A DNA stretch of 64,000 nucleotides from Stramonita haemastoma (GCA_030674155.1 CM060325.1:48637941-48701940), one strand, 5' to 3'; positions 1 through 11,871 are shown, numbered from the stretch's first letter. Made by a program: numbers and translations. Notes: generated by a model from the letters alone, not told the origin.

Positions 1-40
1 CAGAAGGTGGGGATGTTTTTTATACTGACATCCACCCTCC

Positions 41-53
41 CCCCCCCCCCCCC
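41..53. repeat. poly-C run
   Basis: A homopolymer C tract. A second, longer tract lies at about 246-272. Such tracts recur through the window (7525-7550, 34903-34914, 42342-42358) and are places where base counts in the assembly may be unreliable. Confidence 0.9.
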
Positions 54-84
54 AGGAATGCGTACCCTTATAAGTTTAAAAAAG

Positions 85-150
85 TCACATAATATGCAAA
101 ATCTTACCATTAGTAAACTTTGGAGCTGTAGCCAAGGAAAAAATATATAT
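85..150 (+). repeat. Solo T-module fragment
   Basis: It reads ATGCAAAATCTTACCATTAG, then TTTGGAGCTGTAGCCAAGG. This matches the last half of the T tail module found at the 3' ends of several SINE copies here. No SINE head is recognisable upstream. Confidence 0.55.
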
Positions 151-342
151 GAATAACATTTACAAACCAAAAAGTAAAATAATAATCCAAAGGAACAAAA
201 TGTATAAATGCTGTAAGGAAAAAAAGTCAGATATGATGGTTCTTCCCCCCCCCCCCCCCCCCCCCCCCCCCCGGGCACAGAAGAAGAAGAAGACTGCAGG
301 CAGACTGTGAGACACATGCATATAAAATATAATACTTGACTT

Positions 343-345
343 TCA

Positions 346-408
<63 letters not shown>
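343..408. repeat. (CA)n microsatellite
   Basis: An almost pure CA dinucleotide tract of about 60 bp. Flanking bases to about 600 show no gene or other structure that I recognise. Confidence 0.95.
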
Positions 409-409
<1 letters not shown>

Positions 410-602
410 TGACAGATAGAAAAAGCATACATACTGTACATCCCAAGCAAAAGAAACCAGACAGAACAGTATGATGAAAATCAGCAGTGTATATTTATTG
501 TTCAGCATCTTTCTTTATCATTTAACATACATTCTGTTCAGCCACATAACCACATAGTCACATATCCACACAGTTCTAGCCATTGCATAGGCCTACATCA
601 TA

Positions 603-1238
603 CCTTACATTGTTCAAAACAGTCTTGTCACCACATAATGCACAATACATTCTGTTCAAGACAGTCATGTCACCACATAACACACTATACATTCTGTTCA
701 AAACAGTCATGTCACCACATAACGCACTATACATTCTGTTCAAAACAGTCATGTCACCACATAACCACTATACATTCTGTTCAAAACAGTCATGTCACCA
801 CATAACGCACTATACATTCTGTTCAAAACAGTCATGTCACCACATAACGCACTATACATTCTGTTCAAAACAGTCATGTCACCACATAACGCACTATACA
901 TTCTGTTCAAAACAATCATGTCACCACAAACACACTATACATTCTGTTCAAAACAGTCATGTCACCACATAACACACTATACATTCTGTTCAAAACAGTC
1001 ATGTCACCACATAACGCACTATACATTCTGTTCAAAACAATCATGTCACCACATAACACACAATACATTCTGTTCAAAACAATCATGTCACCACATAACA
1101 CTCTATACATTCTGTTCATAACAATCATGTCAGCACATAACACATTATACATTCTGTTCGAAACAGACATGTCTCACATAACACACTATACATTCTGTTT
1201 CAAAACAGACATGTCTCCACATAACACACAAGACATTT
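603..1238. repeat. 42-bp tandem repeat array
   Basis: About 15 head-to-tail copies of a 42 bp unit containing ATTCTGTTCAAAACAGTCAT and CACCACATAACGCACTAT. Successive ATTCTGTT starts at 691, 733, 774 and 816 give periods of 42, 41 and 42. The central copies are almost identical and the outer ones drift. Because 42 is a multiple of three, all frames give repetitive ORFs; nothing suggests these are proteins. There are no unique spacers, so this is not a CRISPR array. Confidence 0.95.
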
Positions 1239-1299
1239 GCTGATCATGATAGTCTCTCCGCTATACACTTAACATGTGTTCCATTTATCAGAACAGTCT

Positions 1300-1716
1300 C
1301 ATCAACATTTACTTCATGCATACATTTCATTTCTTTGGAACAGTCTTGCTATCATACATATTCAACATGCCTTTCATTCCTTTGGAATATCTGGCTACCA
1401 TTTAACATCTCATCAATATATTCATGCACTGCCTTTCATTCCTTTGGAATAGTCTGGCTACCAGTAATAAATATTCAACATGCCTTTCATTCCTTTGGAA
1501 TAGTCTGTGCTACCATATATTTCAACATTGCCATTTCATTCCTTGGAACAGTCTGCTACCATATAATATTCAACATGCATTTCATTCCTCTGGAACAGTC
1601 TTGCTACCATATAAATTCAACACATTTCATTCCTAACAGTCTTGCTACCAATTATTCACTTTCTTCTTTGGAACAGTTCTGGCTACCATACATATTCAAC
1701 ATGCCTTTCATTCCTT
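1300..1716. repeat. Degenerate ~47-bp tandem array related to the 42-bp array
   Basis: Eight or nine imperfect copies of a unit with TTTCATTCCTTTGGAACAGT, CTGGCTACCATA and ATTCAACATGCC. The core CATTC..NNNAACAGTC..G.TACCA resembles the CATTCTGTTCAAAACAGTC..GTCACCA core of the adjacent 42 bp array, so the two probably share an ancestor (inference). Unit lengths vary through small indels. Confidence 0.85.
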
Positions 1717-2140
1717 AGCCAGGGACAGAAAAGCCTAGTGGTCAGAGCATTGTGCTCGTGATCTGACAACCTGAGTTTGAGCCACCACCAAAACACCCAT
1801 TCCGGGGGGCTTTTCTCCTGGAGATAACATCAGTACCGACTCTACTCCTCTGAAAATCCTTCAGATGAGACTGTAAATCAAGGTTCCATCGCGAGTGCAC
1901 GTTAAACATCTTGCACACGTAATAAAAACCTGTTCGGCCTTTAGAAGTGTAAGCCATTGCATGCTGGTAGAAACAGATAACAACATTTTTTAAAACATAT
2001 GCATGGTGTTGTGTTAAGACATCATTACCAAAGTCAGTACGCTGCTACCTTAATGGTGAACAAAATCAATAGCATTTTACATGCAAAATCTCGCTGTTGG
2101 TGACCCTCAGAGCTTTAACCCAGGAGTAACAACAAAAGAC
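1717..2140 (+). mobile_element. tRNA-derived SINE, A-like head with T tail
   Basis: The head reads AAGCCTAGTGGTCAGAGCAT (A-box-like) with a decayed B box GAGTTTGAGCC. The centre holds TTCAGATGAGACTGTAAATC and GCCATTGCATGCTGGTAG. After a short spacer, GCTGCTACCTTAATGGTG and TTGGTGACCCTCAGAGC give the T module, ending in an AACAACAAAAG tail. It is an old, diverged copy. Confidence 0.75.
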
Positions 2141-2587
2141 CATTATAAAAAAAATTACTTTTCTTTTTTGATTATTTTTTTAAACCAAAAGACCATTACT
2201 GTCTGTGCTACTCAGCAGTTAGGCCACCAGTACACAACAAGTAGGGGAAACATCTAGAAACACGTCTGATGGAAAAACAAAAATTCAGTTATAATAAATC
2301 ACAATACAGTACCATGTACAAAACAAAACAAAAAAAGTTTGAAAAATAGACCACATGAATGCCAAAGTTGCTTTTCATGGAAATGAGTAAATGTGAAGAA
2401 GTGCATCCATCTGTCTCCCTTACACACTGTTTACCTGTCGATTTAATGCCAGAAAGCCTAAAACTAACAGCTTGAAGTGATGTACCTTTAACAAGAAACG
2501 AAAATCTGGTTTATTGTTTATTGTAAAGAACAAATCCTGACCACTCAAATGGGAAAAATATAACATTATAATTTTAGAATAAAAAAA

Positions 2588-3003
2588 GGAAGGTGGTAGA
2601 AAGGTTAAGACGTTTGCCTGCCAACAAGTAAACAGGTTCTGGGTTCAATTTCCAGCCTTGCCTTTTCTTCCCAGTTTGACAAACAAGGCGAACTGAAAGT
2701 CAAAGTCCTTCGGATGAGACTACAAACCACACAGAACACCTTGCGCACATATTAAAAACATGTACTGCCTTTCAGAAGATTATTAAGCCATTGTGTGCTG
2801 GTTGGAATGGATGACAGAGAAAAAAAACCCAGCATGCTTACAGTTGTTTGATTTAGACACCATTCCCAAGGTAGGAATGTGGCTACCTAAATGGTGGGGG
2901 GGGGGGGGGGAGGGGGAGGGGAATGGTCGCACATGTATGCATAAATCTCACAATTGGTGAACCTCAAACCTTTTGTCGAGGAACAACAACAACAACAACA
3001 ACA
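2588..3003 (+). mobile_element. tRNA-derived SINE, family B with T tail
   Basis: The head reads GGAAGGTGGTAGAAAGGTTA with a B box GGGTTCAATTTCC. The centre has CCTTCGGATGAGACTACAAA, as in family A. The T tail follows (ATGTGGCTACC, then TTGGTGAACCTCAAACC), ending in (AAC)n. A G-rich tract interrupts the tail at about 2897-2920. Confidence 0.8.
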
Positions 3004-3290
3004 AGTGTAAACCATGTTCAAATGACAAAATCACATGTTCATGAAGAATACTTACAGCACTAAAAACTCAATATATATTGTGTGTTTTTCCCATGCAATC
3101 CAATGCTGCCAAATGAAGAATGTATTTTAAAAAAATTAAGCATAATTAATTAAATACTGACCATATTTACAACGAAAATTTCACCAAAGAGCTTTCATTC
3201 CAAAGGGTGATAGATAAACAAGATAAAGATTTGTATGTGACATATTCTTTACAATTAATCTTCAGATCCAGTTCTTTAAACAGAAATCAA

Positions 3291-3394
<104 letters not shown>

Positions 3395-4253
3395 CCCTTA
3401 GTCTGGCAACCATGGGGGCATCCATGAAGACTTGACAACCAATACTGAATGCAAAAAGAAGTTCAATAATAAAAACTGAAACTGAGACGGGTTGTAAATT
3501 ATAAATCTTTTATAGTACTTTCCATGTGGAACAACCATCCTGACTTGTACAAACTTGGAATTAAGCATATTTTTATTCAAAATTGTTTGAAGGTATTTCA
3601 TCTGAGATTTAGAATCTTGTCACACACAAATATATTTATATAAAAATAGAATTCCATCTTAAAAAGTAAAACACTGTCACACAATATCTTTTTTTTTTAT
3701 CGATATCCTTTGAGCATGGAAGTTCTATAGAAATCATATAGAATTCTTCAAATACTAAAACAGTATATTTGGACAATAAATTCATAACAATCATTAACAA
3801 ATCTCCTGCATGACTGAATTCCTAGTGTTTCATTTATTTTGTACATGTATACTATAACTATCATCATGTATACTAGTCTAGATCATAATGACAAGGAATG
3901 TTAATGAATTAACAAACAACAAAACAGTTAATTTGAGTAACAAATAAAGAAAAACAAAACAAAAAACTGCAACATCAGCTTGTATGAGCCAAAGACAAGA
4001 AAAGAAAAACCTAAAGAAGCACATTCTGAAACAGTCTGGATACACCTAGGAGATATATATATATATATATGAAATTTCACCTTTTGGAGTTTTCATCAAC
4101 TCATTTTCACACACAGGCTAAAAGCGTCAACAACAACAACAAAAGAAAAACCTGACACATGTATATAACCACACACACACACATAAACACATAGCGAAAG
4201 TAAAACAACCAGCATATATGGTTCCCCAATATTTCGGCTTTCGCCTTCCTTCT
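3395..4253. other. AT-rich flank downstream of ZF1
   Basis: No gene or recognised repeat is visible apart from a short (AT)n at 4052-4070 and CA tracts near 4170. It lies 3' of ZF1 (minus strand) and probably includes its 3' UTR. I could not assign a single poly(A) site. Confidence 0.5.
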
Positions 4254-6730
4254 TCAATCTGCGTCATCTTCAATATCCTCTCCAAAATCAGGGCCTGAAC
4301 TTTCATCGCTGTAGTTGTCCATGTCAGCATCATTTTCACCGTCTTCCATGTTGATTTCACGCGCCAGGTCAAGGTAGACCATTTCATCAGCATCTTCATG
4401 GGCAGATACTGACACCTTGGACACCGCAGTAGGAGTTTTGTCATCTGTTGCTAGGGGGAACTTCTTCTTGCAGCCTTTCTCCACGTGCCTTTTCAAATGG
4501 TAGCTGCGTTTGTAATCTAGGCCACAATTTGGACACACGAAATCTCGAGAATCTGTGTGATTTTCGACATGCTTTTTCAGATCAAATTTGGTGTGAAAAC
4601 CTTTCCCACAGAACTCGCACATGAAACTGGCAATGCCTGTGTGTTTGGAGACATGGCGAAGCATGAGGTTGCGTTCAAAGAAGCGTTCTTTGCAGATGTG
4701 ACATTCATAAGGCTTTTCTTTGGTGTGTACGCGTCGAATATGCCGCCGCAATGTCGGTGCACACACGAAGCGCTGATCACAGAAATCGCATGCATAGCGT
4801 TTGATACCCAGATGGTGCAAGGCTATGTGGTCTCGCAACTGCTCCTTCGTGTTACAGCCATGGGCACAGTACTCACAATGGTAATAGTACGTGCGATTAG
4901 GATCAGCTTTGCAGGAATGTTTCTTCAAATTGCTCTTGCTGCTAAAAATGTGCTCGCACTTCATACACGGGAACCCTATACTAGCTTCCAGCGCATAGTT
5001 CTTTCGAATGGCTTCGTTTTTGTGTTCCTTTTCATGCATGAGCATGGCCCCCGAGTTGGGTAAATACTTGTCACACTTGCTGCACTTGCCGCCTGTGCCG
5101 TCATCTGTCGTGTCATTGGCATGGGCCCACATGTGGGCCTTCATCTCCCGGGCTGTGGGGAACATCATCCCGCAGATGGCACATTCCGCTGGGGACTTGG
5201 CATGCATCTGCTTGTGCTCCCCATACAGGTGAGTGTCTGTGTAGTACAGGAGTTCTACGTCCTTTCCGTAACACTCAGGACATACGTACGCCTTGTGGCG
5301 ACGGTAGTAGTGGTTTTTTATCAGCTGGAAATCCACGTTGAGTTCCATGCGGCACAGTCGGCAGTCGTGGAACCTTGTGTCTGACAGTTTCAGGTCAGGT
5401 TCTTCTTTATGGCGACGATTCAAGTGCTTCTCTAACTTCTCCATGCTGACAAAATCTTCACTGCAGAAGAAGCACGCAGGCTGTTTCTCGTACTCGTGGT
5501 CACAGAACACATGCATGTTGAGGTCCATGAGACCATGAAACTTCATTTCACAGGCTAAACACTGAACAATGTCCTCGTCACAGACCTTGCTTAAATGTTC
5601 TTTGAGGGCTTTTTCAGAACCGAACACACAGAGGCAAACTGTACATCGAATCTTCTCTGTGCCGGGCATGTCTTCTTGCTGAGACACAGATCCCACTGGT
5701 TCAGCACCTCCTGTGGATGCACTGTCTTGCCCTTCAGCCTGACGACCTCTGTCAAGGGCACTGCCTTCCAAAACAGAACGGCAATCATCAGCAGAAATCT
5801 TCTGGTTTTGCTCCACGTCTTTGTCTAGTGACATATTTCCCTTGCTGATGCATTTTACAAACTGAGCTTTGGTGGCGTCCCTTTGTTCAGCAGACATTTT
5901 CTTTCTGGTGTTGGGTTTCCTGCCCACATTACGCAGTTTGAGCAACAGTTCGCTGGGGTCAGGGACTCTCTTCCTGTAGGGTCGTTTGGAAGGAAGGTCT
6001 TCCTCTTCCGGCGGACTTGGTTTGGGTTTGGGCGGCCTTCCCCTTTTTCTTGGGCTTTGTTTTTTGTAATCAATGTTTCAGACGTTTTCTGTTTCCTTCG
6101 TTTGGTCTGAAGCTCAAGAGTAGAGGGCTGTGTATGCTTCCTTCTGCCGGAGTCTTTCTTTGGCTTAAAATCTTCATCATTGTCATCCTCAGGCTCACTC
6201 AACTCGGATTCAGTGGGTGGCTCATATTCTGACACTGTTTCTTGTTCTGGTTCGCTTACAGTATGCCCCGGCTCTGGACTAGTCACCTGTTCTTTCTGCA
6301 CACCATGTGATTTCTCTTGCTTTGACCGTTTCCTCACAGATTTTCTTCTGGTTTCTTTATGAACTTGGGTGGATCTGACCGCTTTATTATCCAACTCTGG
6401 TGGCACAAAGTCACTGTAAATGTTACTGTCTACATTATCACTTGAATCGAAGTCTAGTTTTTTGAAGCACTGAGAGGGTTTCTCAGCTTGTCGGTCGTAA
6501 CGATCGATGGCATCTTTCTCCTTTTCAACATCTTCATACTCCTCTCCATCGGAAAGCGTGTGTGCTTCAGCAGTGAGGATGTCAGGTGGGGGCAACGGAA
6601 CATATGGATGCTTCTGTATCAAGTGCTCATCCAGACTCACTGTCCGCCTGTGATTGATATTACACGTGACACAATGCCAGTGAGTTCCACTCACCACAAC
6701 CACCGTTTTTGGAAGCAGCGAGCATGCCAT
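4254..6730 (-). CDS. ZF1: C2H2 zinc-finger protein (one frameshift)
   Basis: Probable nuclear DNA-binding protein of about 825 residues. An N-terminal finger (CVTC, then HLIQKH; C-x2-C-x12-H-x4-H) lies within the first 45 residues. A long charged linker follows with Lys/Arg clusters and an AT-hook-like KRGRPPKP. About 13 C2H2 fingers run from CTVC to CPNC, the last of C2HC type, and then an acidic tail. The ATG at 6730 (MACSLLPK) is chosen because it aligns with the starts of ZF2 and ZF3 and has G at -3 and +4; an upstream frame has only TTG. TTTACAG ends two bases upstream of the ATG and could be a splice acceptor. The reading frame must change by one base at the six-T run 6060-6065 (one A too few on the coding strand). 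After the shift the text is AT-hook-like and clearly coding. This could be an assembly error or a true lesion. No DNA target can be read. Confidence 0.85.
6060..6065 (-). other. Frameshift point in ZF1
   Basis: Upstream codons read ..SETLITK. With one additional A in this six-base run the frame continues KKQSPRKRGRPPKP and runs into the finger array. Without it the protein would lose all 13 C-terminal fingers and end after about 50 out-of-frame residues. Confidence 0.75.
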
Positions 6731-6781
6731 TGCTGTAAACAGTCTTGGTAAACCTTCAGACACTAACACAACATCAAACAA

Positions 6782-7062
6782 GCTTTTTATCTGTAGGGCT
6801 TATCTTCTTTTTTTTTCTTTTTTTTTTCTTGAAGTCTTTTATCTATTTTTATTGTTCTTTGAAATTATCTATATAGTTAACAAACCCAACTATGCTATTA
6901 CTATGTGTGATGAATGTCTTCTTGTCTGTGGTAGAATGAAGTCATGCTGTTACTAACAGCAGCCTGGAGTGAAGCCTTTTGCAGTTTTTGCTTTGGTTGT
7001 GCACAACTCTTCAGGCGAAGAACTCCAAGAATATGCAGTGTGATACAGCGCAATGTTCTGAA
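6782..7062. other. ZF1 upstream sequence without recognised genes
   Basis: T-rich sequence followed by unique sequence. If ZF1 has a noncoding first exon as ZF2 and ZF3 appear to have, this is intron. Confidence 0.35.
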
Positions 7063-7764
<702 letters not shown>

Positions 7765-7995
7765 ATAGACCCATATGGACCTGGTGAGACTATAATAAAC
7801 CAAGGCCCCATGTGCGAATGCATGCAGAACATCTTGCACACATTGAATCTTGTTCTGCATTTTGAAAGAGTAGGCCATTGTGTGCTGGTGGGAACAGATG
7901 ACAAAATTTACAAAACTGTATACACACAGGGACTGGTTGTAAAAAAAAAAAAAGTACATGAGTGCTTACAGCCTTATTCCATTATCCTTGATAAA
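7765..7995 (+). mobile_element. SINE family A, 5'-truncated
   Basis: Only the centre and tail remain: AACCAAGGCCCCATGTGCG, GCAGAACATCTTGCACACA, AGAGTAGGCCATTGTGTGC and TTATTCCATTATCCTTGAT. No tRNA-like head is present. A (CA)n tract (about 8022-8087) follows its 3' end. Confidence 0.8.
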
Positions 7996-8018
7996 GAATA
8001 AATTAAAGAAATTTATAT

Positions 8019-8021
<3 letters not shown>

Positions 8022-8087
<66 letters not shown>
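8022..8087. repeat. (CA)n microsatellite
   Basis: A CA tract directly downstream of a SINE A tail. Confidence 0.95.
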
Positions 8088-8091
<4 letters not shown>

Positions 8092-8194
8092 TGACCACAT
8101 GAATATATATATATTTATATAGTATAAATAGGGAAGAGGGAAAGTATCTTTTTTCTTACTAGTAGTAGTAATACTTAGTACAGTAGTACTAGTA

Positions 8195-8350
8195 GTACAG
8201 TCAACATTGTGTACACATGTTAAAATCTGTTCTGTGTTTTAAAAGAGTAGGTATTCACAATACCATATGCACACAAGGACTGGATGCAAAACAACAACAA
8301 CATCAAAAAACACATGGGCTTATTCTATTAATCATGGCATTATCCTCAAA
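8195..8350 (+). repeat. Decayed SINE A fragment
   Basis: ACATGTTAAAATCTGTTCTG, AAAAGAGTAGG and CACAAGGACTGGATGCAAAA match the 3' half of family A, with internal deletions. Confidence 0.6.
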
Positions 8351-8699
8351 ATAACATTTTTAAAAAAAACAAAAAATCACATGTAGGCCTAAGCAAAGAG
8401 TAAGAAACAGAATAAGTCACATCACTTGTGTGCAAATATCTGCGGCCTCAAATTACTCCAGACCACAAGTCTGGATAAAATACAATGTTTTCGATTTATT
8501 TCAAACGTACGCTTTTCTTTGACAGCGCCCAGGCTACTGAAACTAGACAACACGAGCACTGGAATGGGGCATGTTTACTTAAAAATGCTTATGCTGGTGA
8601 AGAAACACCCTTGACGAAGTGATAGCCAGAAAGGTTGTTTTTGTATTTTTTAATTACCAATGCCATCGAGGTTCAGAAGAATGGATCCATCTCGGGACT

Positions 8700-8780
8700 A
8701 AACTGTGACACTGTAGCCTTACAGTCGTTGTTGTCGGTGGACGATCATTACAAATGCTGTCCAGTGACGTCACGAACAAG
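8700..8780 (-). promoter_or_regulatory. Candidate ZF1 promoter with palindromic CRE
   Basis: A perfect TGACGTCA (CREB/ATF site) lies at 8765-8772 within a CG-richer island (AACGCCGCCAACG nearby). On the minus strand, GACTGTAAGG at about 8716-8725 could be the donor of a noncoding first exon joining the TTTACAG acceptor beside the ZF1 ATG. The CRE is seen directly; the promoter role and the splice are inferred. Confidence 0.4.
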
Positions 8781-9005
8781 CGCATTTGAACGCCGCCAAC
8801 GATGTCCTGAAACATTCTGACCAGATTGGAAGTTTTACACACTCTACTGACAAGAAAGAAACATGAAAGACTGTATATTGTGTTTATATTGATACACTGT
8901 TAAAACTAGGATATATTTGTAGGCCAGCTATATTATCTAGATTTTTTTTAAAAAGTTGTTCAAGTTCGACTGAGGCTGCTGTCTTAGGCCTATCGCGTAC
9001 ACGAG

Positions 9006-9102
9006 AGTTATTTCCCTCGACTGGAGCATTTCCAAAATGGCTGCCTCCTTCCAAACACAGGCTAAAGTGATGTTTACGTTGTGTTTTGAACTGCTTTATC
9101 AG
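9006..9102 (+). promoter_or_regulatory. Candidate ZF2 transcription start and noncoding exon 1
   Basis: AGTTATTTCCCT (9006-9017) is followed 16 bp later by AAAATGGCTGC (9034-9044), a YY1-like element of the kind found at transcription starts. A donor-like CAG|GTAATT at 9102/9103 could splice to the acceptor at 12815. The same motif pair occurs upstream of ZF3 at 21638-21662 with shorter spacing, which supports a shared promoter. Confidence 0.5.
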
Positions 9103-9610
9103 GTAATTATTCTTGGTTTTTCCTTTTTTCAAAACGATTCATGATAGCAAGAACTTTTGATATAAGTTCTTTGCCGAAGCTTATCAAAACCCCGATCGAT
9201 TTGAGCTACAGTTATACTAAAGTATGCAGTAGACCTAAAACTAGTAAAAGTCAACAAAAGTTATAATCAACTTTTAAGTTCAAGACAACTTTGTTGTAAT
9301 ATCATAAAACATTTGTATTTTAATGGGTACATTCCTGCTTTACGTAAAGGCCATTTTCCTTCTGTTTTTCTGTGTGACTTATACAGCACATACTAACTTA
9401 CTTAGTTACTAAGGCATCTAATGATGTACAGAAATAAAAACCACTTTTCGTGAGAGACTCAAACATGTGCTAATTTTACACAAATTTGGTCGGTCTGAGC
9501 TTGAGTATTTTTAATTTTTTGAAAACGCTGTACTCCCTAAGTCCTTTGCTGTCTTCCTGCTTCCTTACTGCAATTTCAGAATTTGCATGCATAGGGGCAA
9601 AGATGTAGGA
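9103..9610. other. Proposed ZF2 intron 1, start
   Basis: AT-rich noncoding sequence with no recognised repeat or gene. Confidence 0.4.
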
Positions 9611-9617
9611 AGACGGG

Positions 9618-9950
9618 AGACGGGTAGCCTAGTGGTCAGAACATTGCACTCGCAATTAGACGACCAGAGTTCGATTCCCGTTCGAGGGGATTTTTCCCCT
9701 GGAGTTAACATCAGTGCTGACTCCACTCACCCCAAAAGTCTTTCGGATGAGACTGTAAACCGAGGCCCCGTGTACGACATCACGCAGAACGTCTTGCGCA
9801 CATTAAATCCTGTTCCGCTATTCATAAGAGTAGGCCATTGTGTGCCGATGGGAACAGATGACAAGAATTACAAAACTGCATACGCACGGGGACTGGATGC
9901 AAAAAAGCACATGAATGCTTATTCCATTATCCTCGATATAAAATAATTTA
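9618..9950 (+). mobile_element. SINE family A, near full length
   Basis: The head GGGTAGCCTAGTGGTCAGAA (A box) and GAGTTCGATTCCC (B box) point to tRNA descent. The centre has TTTCGGATGAGACTGTAAAC and AGAGTAGGCCATTGTGTGCC. The tail GCTTATTCCATTATCCTCGA is followed by AT-rich sequence. It is one of the better-preserved copies. Confidence 0.88.
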
Positions 9951-10628
9951 ACAATAATTTAACAAAGGAACAAAAGCAGTCCTCATTTGATCATTTCCAA
10001 TTTTTCTCGTGACTACCTGGTATTGCTCTATGTCAGTCCCCAAAACAAGTGCACAGTGCATTTTTTCATACTTTGAAAAATCTGTAAAAATTAACCCAAT
10101 TTTTTTAAAACTGGCTTTCTATTGAAGATACTAGAACTACATGACATACAAGCTAAAATAGGAGTGTAACCAATAAAGAAGAAATTCTGGTAGGTACAGC
10201 ACAACTGAAGGTAAGGCAGTAAAACATGAACAAACTCATCACTCGAAACACAATAATAATGATTGTGTTATCCGATTTGATTACTTCAAATAATAGTAAA
10301 TTCATAACATTTTAACAAAACACAATTACTGTCACATGCCGATGACATGGTCAGTTCAGATTGTGAGCTTAGCTTAATCAACATTTTCTGTTGTTATATT
10401 TTCCCCATTGTTTGATCGTTTGTTGTTGCTTTTTGTTTGGTTGATTGTGTTTTTTGTTGCTTGTTATTCTTTCTCAGTTTATAAAGTCCAGATCAAAGTT
10501 ATGTGTTTTTTTTTATCGTTTGTGGTTCTTTGTTACTGTTAGTATTTTCTGTGTTAGTTTATGATTATATAAAGTCAAGATCAAAGTTATTAACAGGAAT
10601 GACAGAAAGTCTGATGTCAAATTTTTCT
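9951..10628. other. Noncoding spacer in proposed ZF2 intron
   Basis: AT-rich with T-rich stretches. An approximate direct repeat (ATAAAGTCcAGATCAAAGTTAT-like) occurs near 10481-10500 and 10570-10590. No coding signal is visible. Confidence 0.5.
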
Positions 10629-11346
10629 TTAACCCCTAGACTGCCCCACCCCTGAAATTTTCATCGTTAAATGTGCACTCTGTAGATAACACACTGGAAA
10701 TTTTTCTGTGGTTATGACTCAATGTGAACATGCTAGCTTCCCTGACTACAGTTAAAGGGAAACCACTCCAAAATTAATTGAAATCACTCTTCTGTTGCTT
10801 GGCAACATCAAGCTGCAAAATCATGTGAAAATAAAAATCATTTTTTAGCTCATATTTTTTGTTATTTTGCATGACTGCTGGACTGTACTTGTTCAAAATG
10901 ACTGACTCTTCTCATCATTGACTTTACACAGCTGAAGAAGTGGCAAAAAAGGTTTTAGATGAGCCTGATAGTGATGAAAACGATCCTTTAGTTTATGATT
11001 CAGGTGATCATGAAGAATGACAGATTTTGCATCGGCTTACGTGTGACGCTATTGAGATGGGGGGTACTCAGAATAACAGTGGGGATGAGGAAAGTATGTT
11101 TTCATCTCTTTAAAAAAATTTTTTTTTATAAGTTTTGACATATTTTTGTAGTGAAATATCTTGCTAACTACTTTGAGCTTGCCTGAAAGTAATGTACGAT
11201 ATTCTGTCATATGGCAGAATATCATGATTATTCATACAGTATTTTCTGAGTATTACTATTAGGGTCATGAATATAGCAAGTGGTACATAGAAGTTTTATT
11301 CCCCGGCATATAGGGTGCACTTGCACTGGGCAGTTTTAGAGGTTAA
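10629..11346 (+). mobile_element. piggyBac-like element remnant flanked by TTAA
   Basis: TTAA at 10629-10632 and 11343-11346 bracket a 710 bp segment with imperfect inverted ends, CCCCTAGACTGCCC on the left and the complement of CCTCTAAAACTGCCC on the right. TTAA duplication with C-rich ends is the piggyBac signature. Inside, 10931-11020 encodes 29 residues ending in a stop, with VLDEPDSDENDPL and VYDSGD. This resembles the acidic N-terminus of piggyBac transposases. The catalytic part is gone, so it is an internally deleted remnant, inside the proposed ZF2 intron. Confidence 0.6.
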
Positions 11347-11529
11347 ACTATTTACATGACAACTTAAAATTAATGCATTGTTTTGTTACTGGAATGGACT
11401 CAAAATACTTGTCCATTGTTTTTTTAGGCTTTTTGTTTTGATACAGTTTAGCCAGCTTTGCCAAGTTTTATTTGCCTTACGTTAGATGATAATAGAATGG
11501 AAAAGTTAAGGTTCTATCACAGATTCACA

Positions 11530-11615
11530 ATCTACGTCAAATATCACACAGGGACTGGATTTAAAAAAGCACATGAGTGCTTATTCCATTATCCTGTATA
11601 TAAAAGAATATTTTT
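11530..11615 (+). repeat. SINE A tail fragment
   Basis: ACACAGGGACTGGATTTAAA, AAAGCACATGAGTGCTTATT and CCATTATCCT match only the last part of family A. Confidence 0.7.
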
Positions 11616-11870
11616 TAAAATGTTATTGAATGTGTGCATGTTTTAGGTCGATGGTATTGGTTATTTGGGGGATAAATATTTATTGCATTTGAACTATATA
11701 TTGAAGTCAAACTTCATAGCTTTTCTTTTTTTTAATTAAGTAAACTAACACAACACTACTATCTCAGTTTCTGATAAATCAGTACTATATTAGTGATAAT
11801 GAAATGTTCAAATGGCCTTTGTCATGAGGTGAAAACATGAAACTTGAATTACAGAGAGAGAGTTTGTGTT

Positions 11871-11871
<1 letters not shown>

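Noticed and set aside
603..1238. CRISPR-like array
   Set aside because: Units are contiguous copies with no unique spacers, and the genome is eukaryotic.
583..1243. Long repetitive ORFs across the 42-bp array
   Set aside because: The unit is a multiple of three, so all frames stay open; no start context, conservation or non-repeat flank supports coding.
4557..5063. 168-residue plus-strand ORF opposite ZF1
   Set aside because: Antisense shadow of the zinc-finger array, where the fixed Cys/His codons keep the other strand open.
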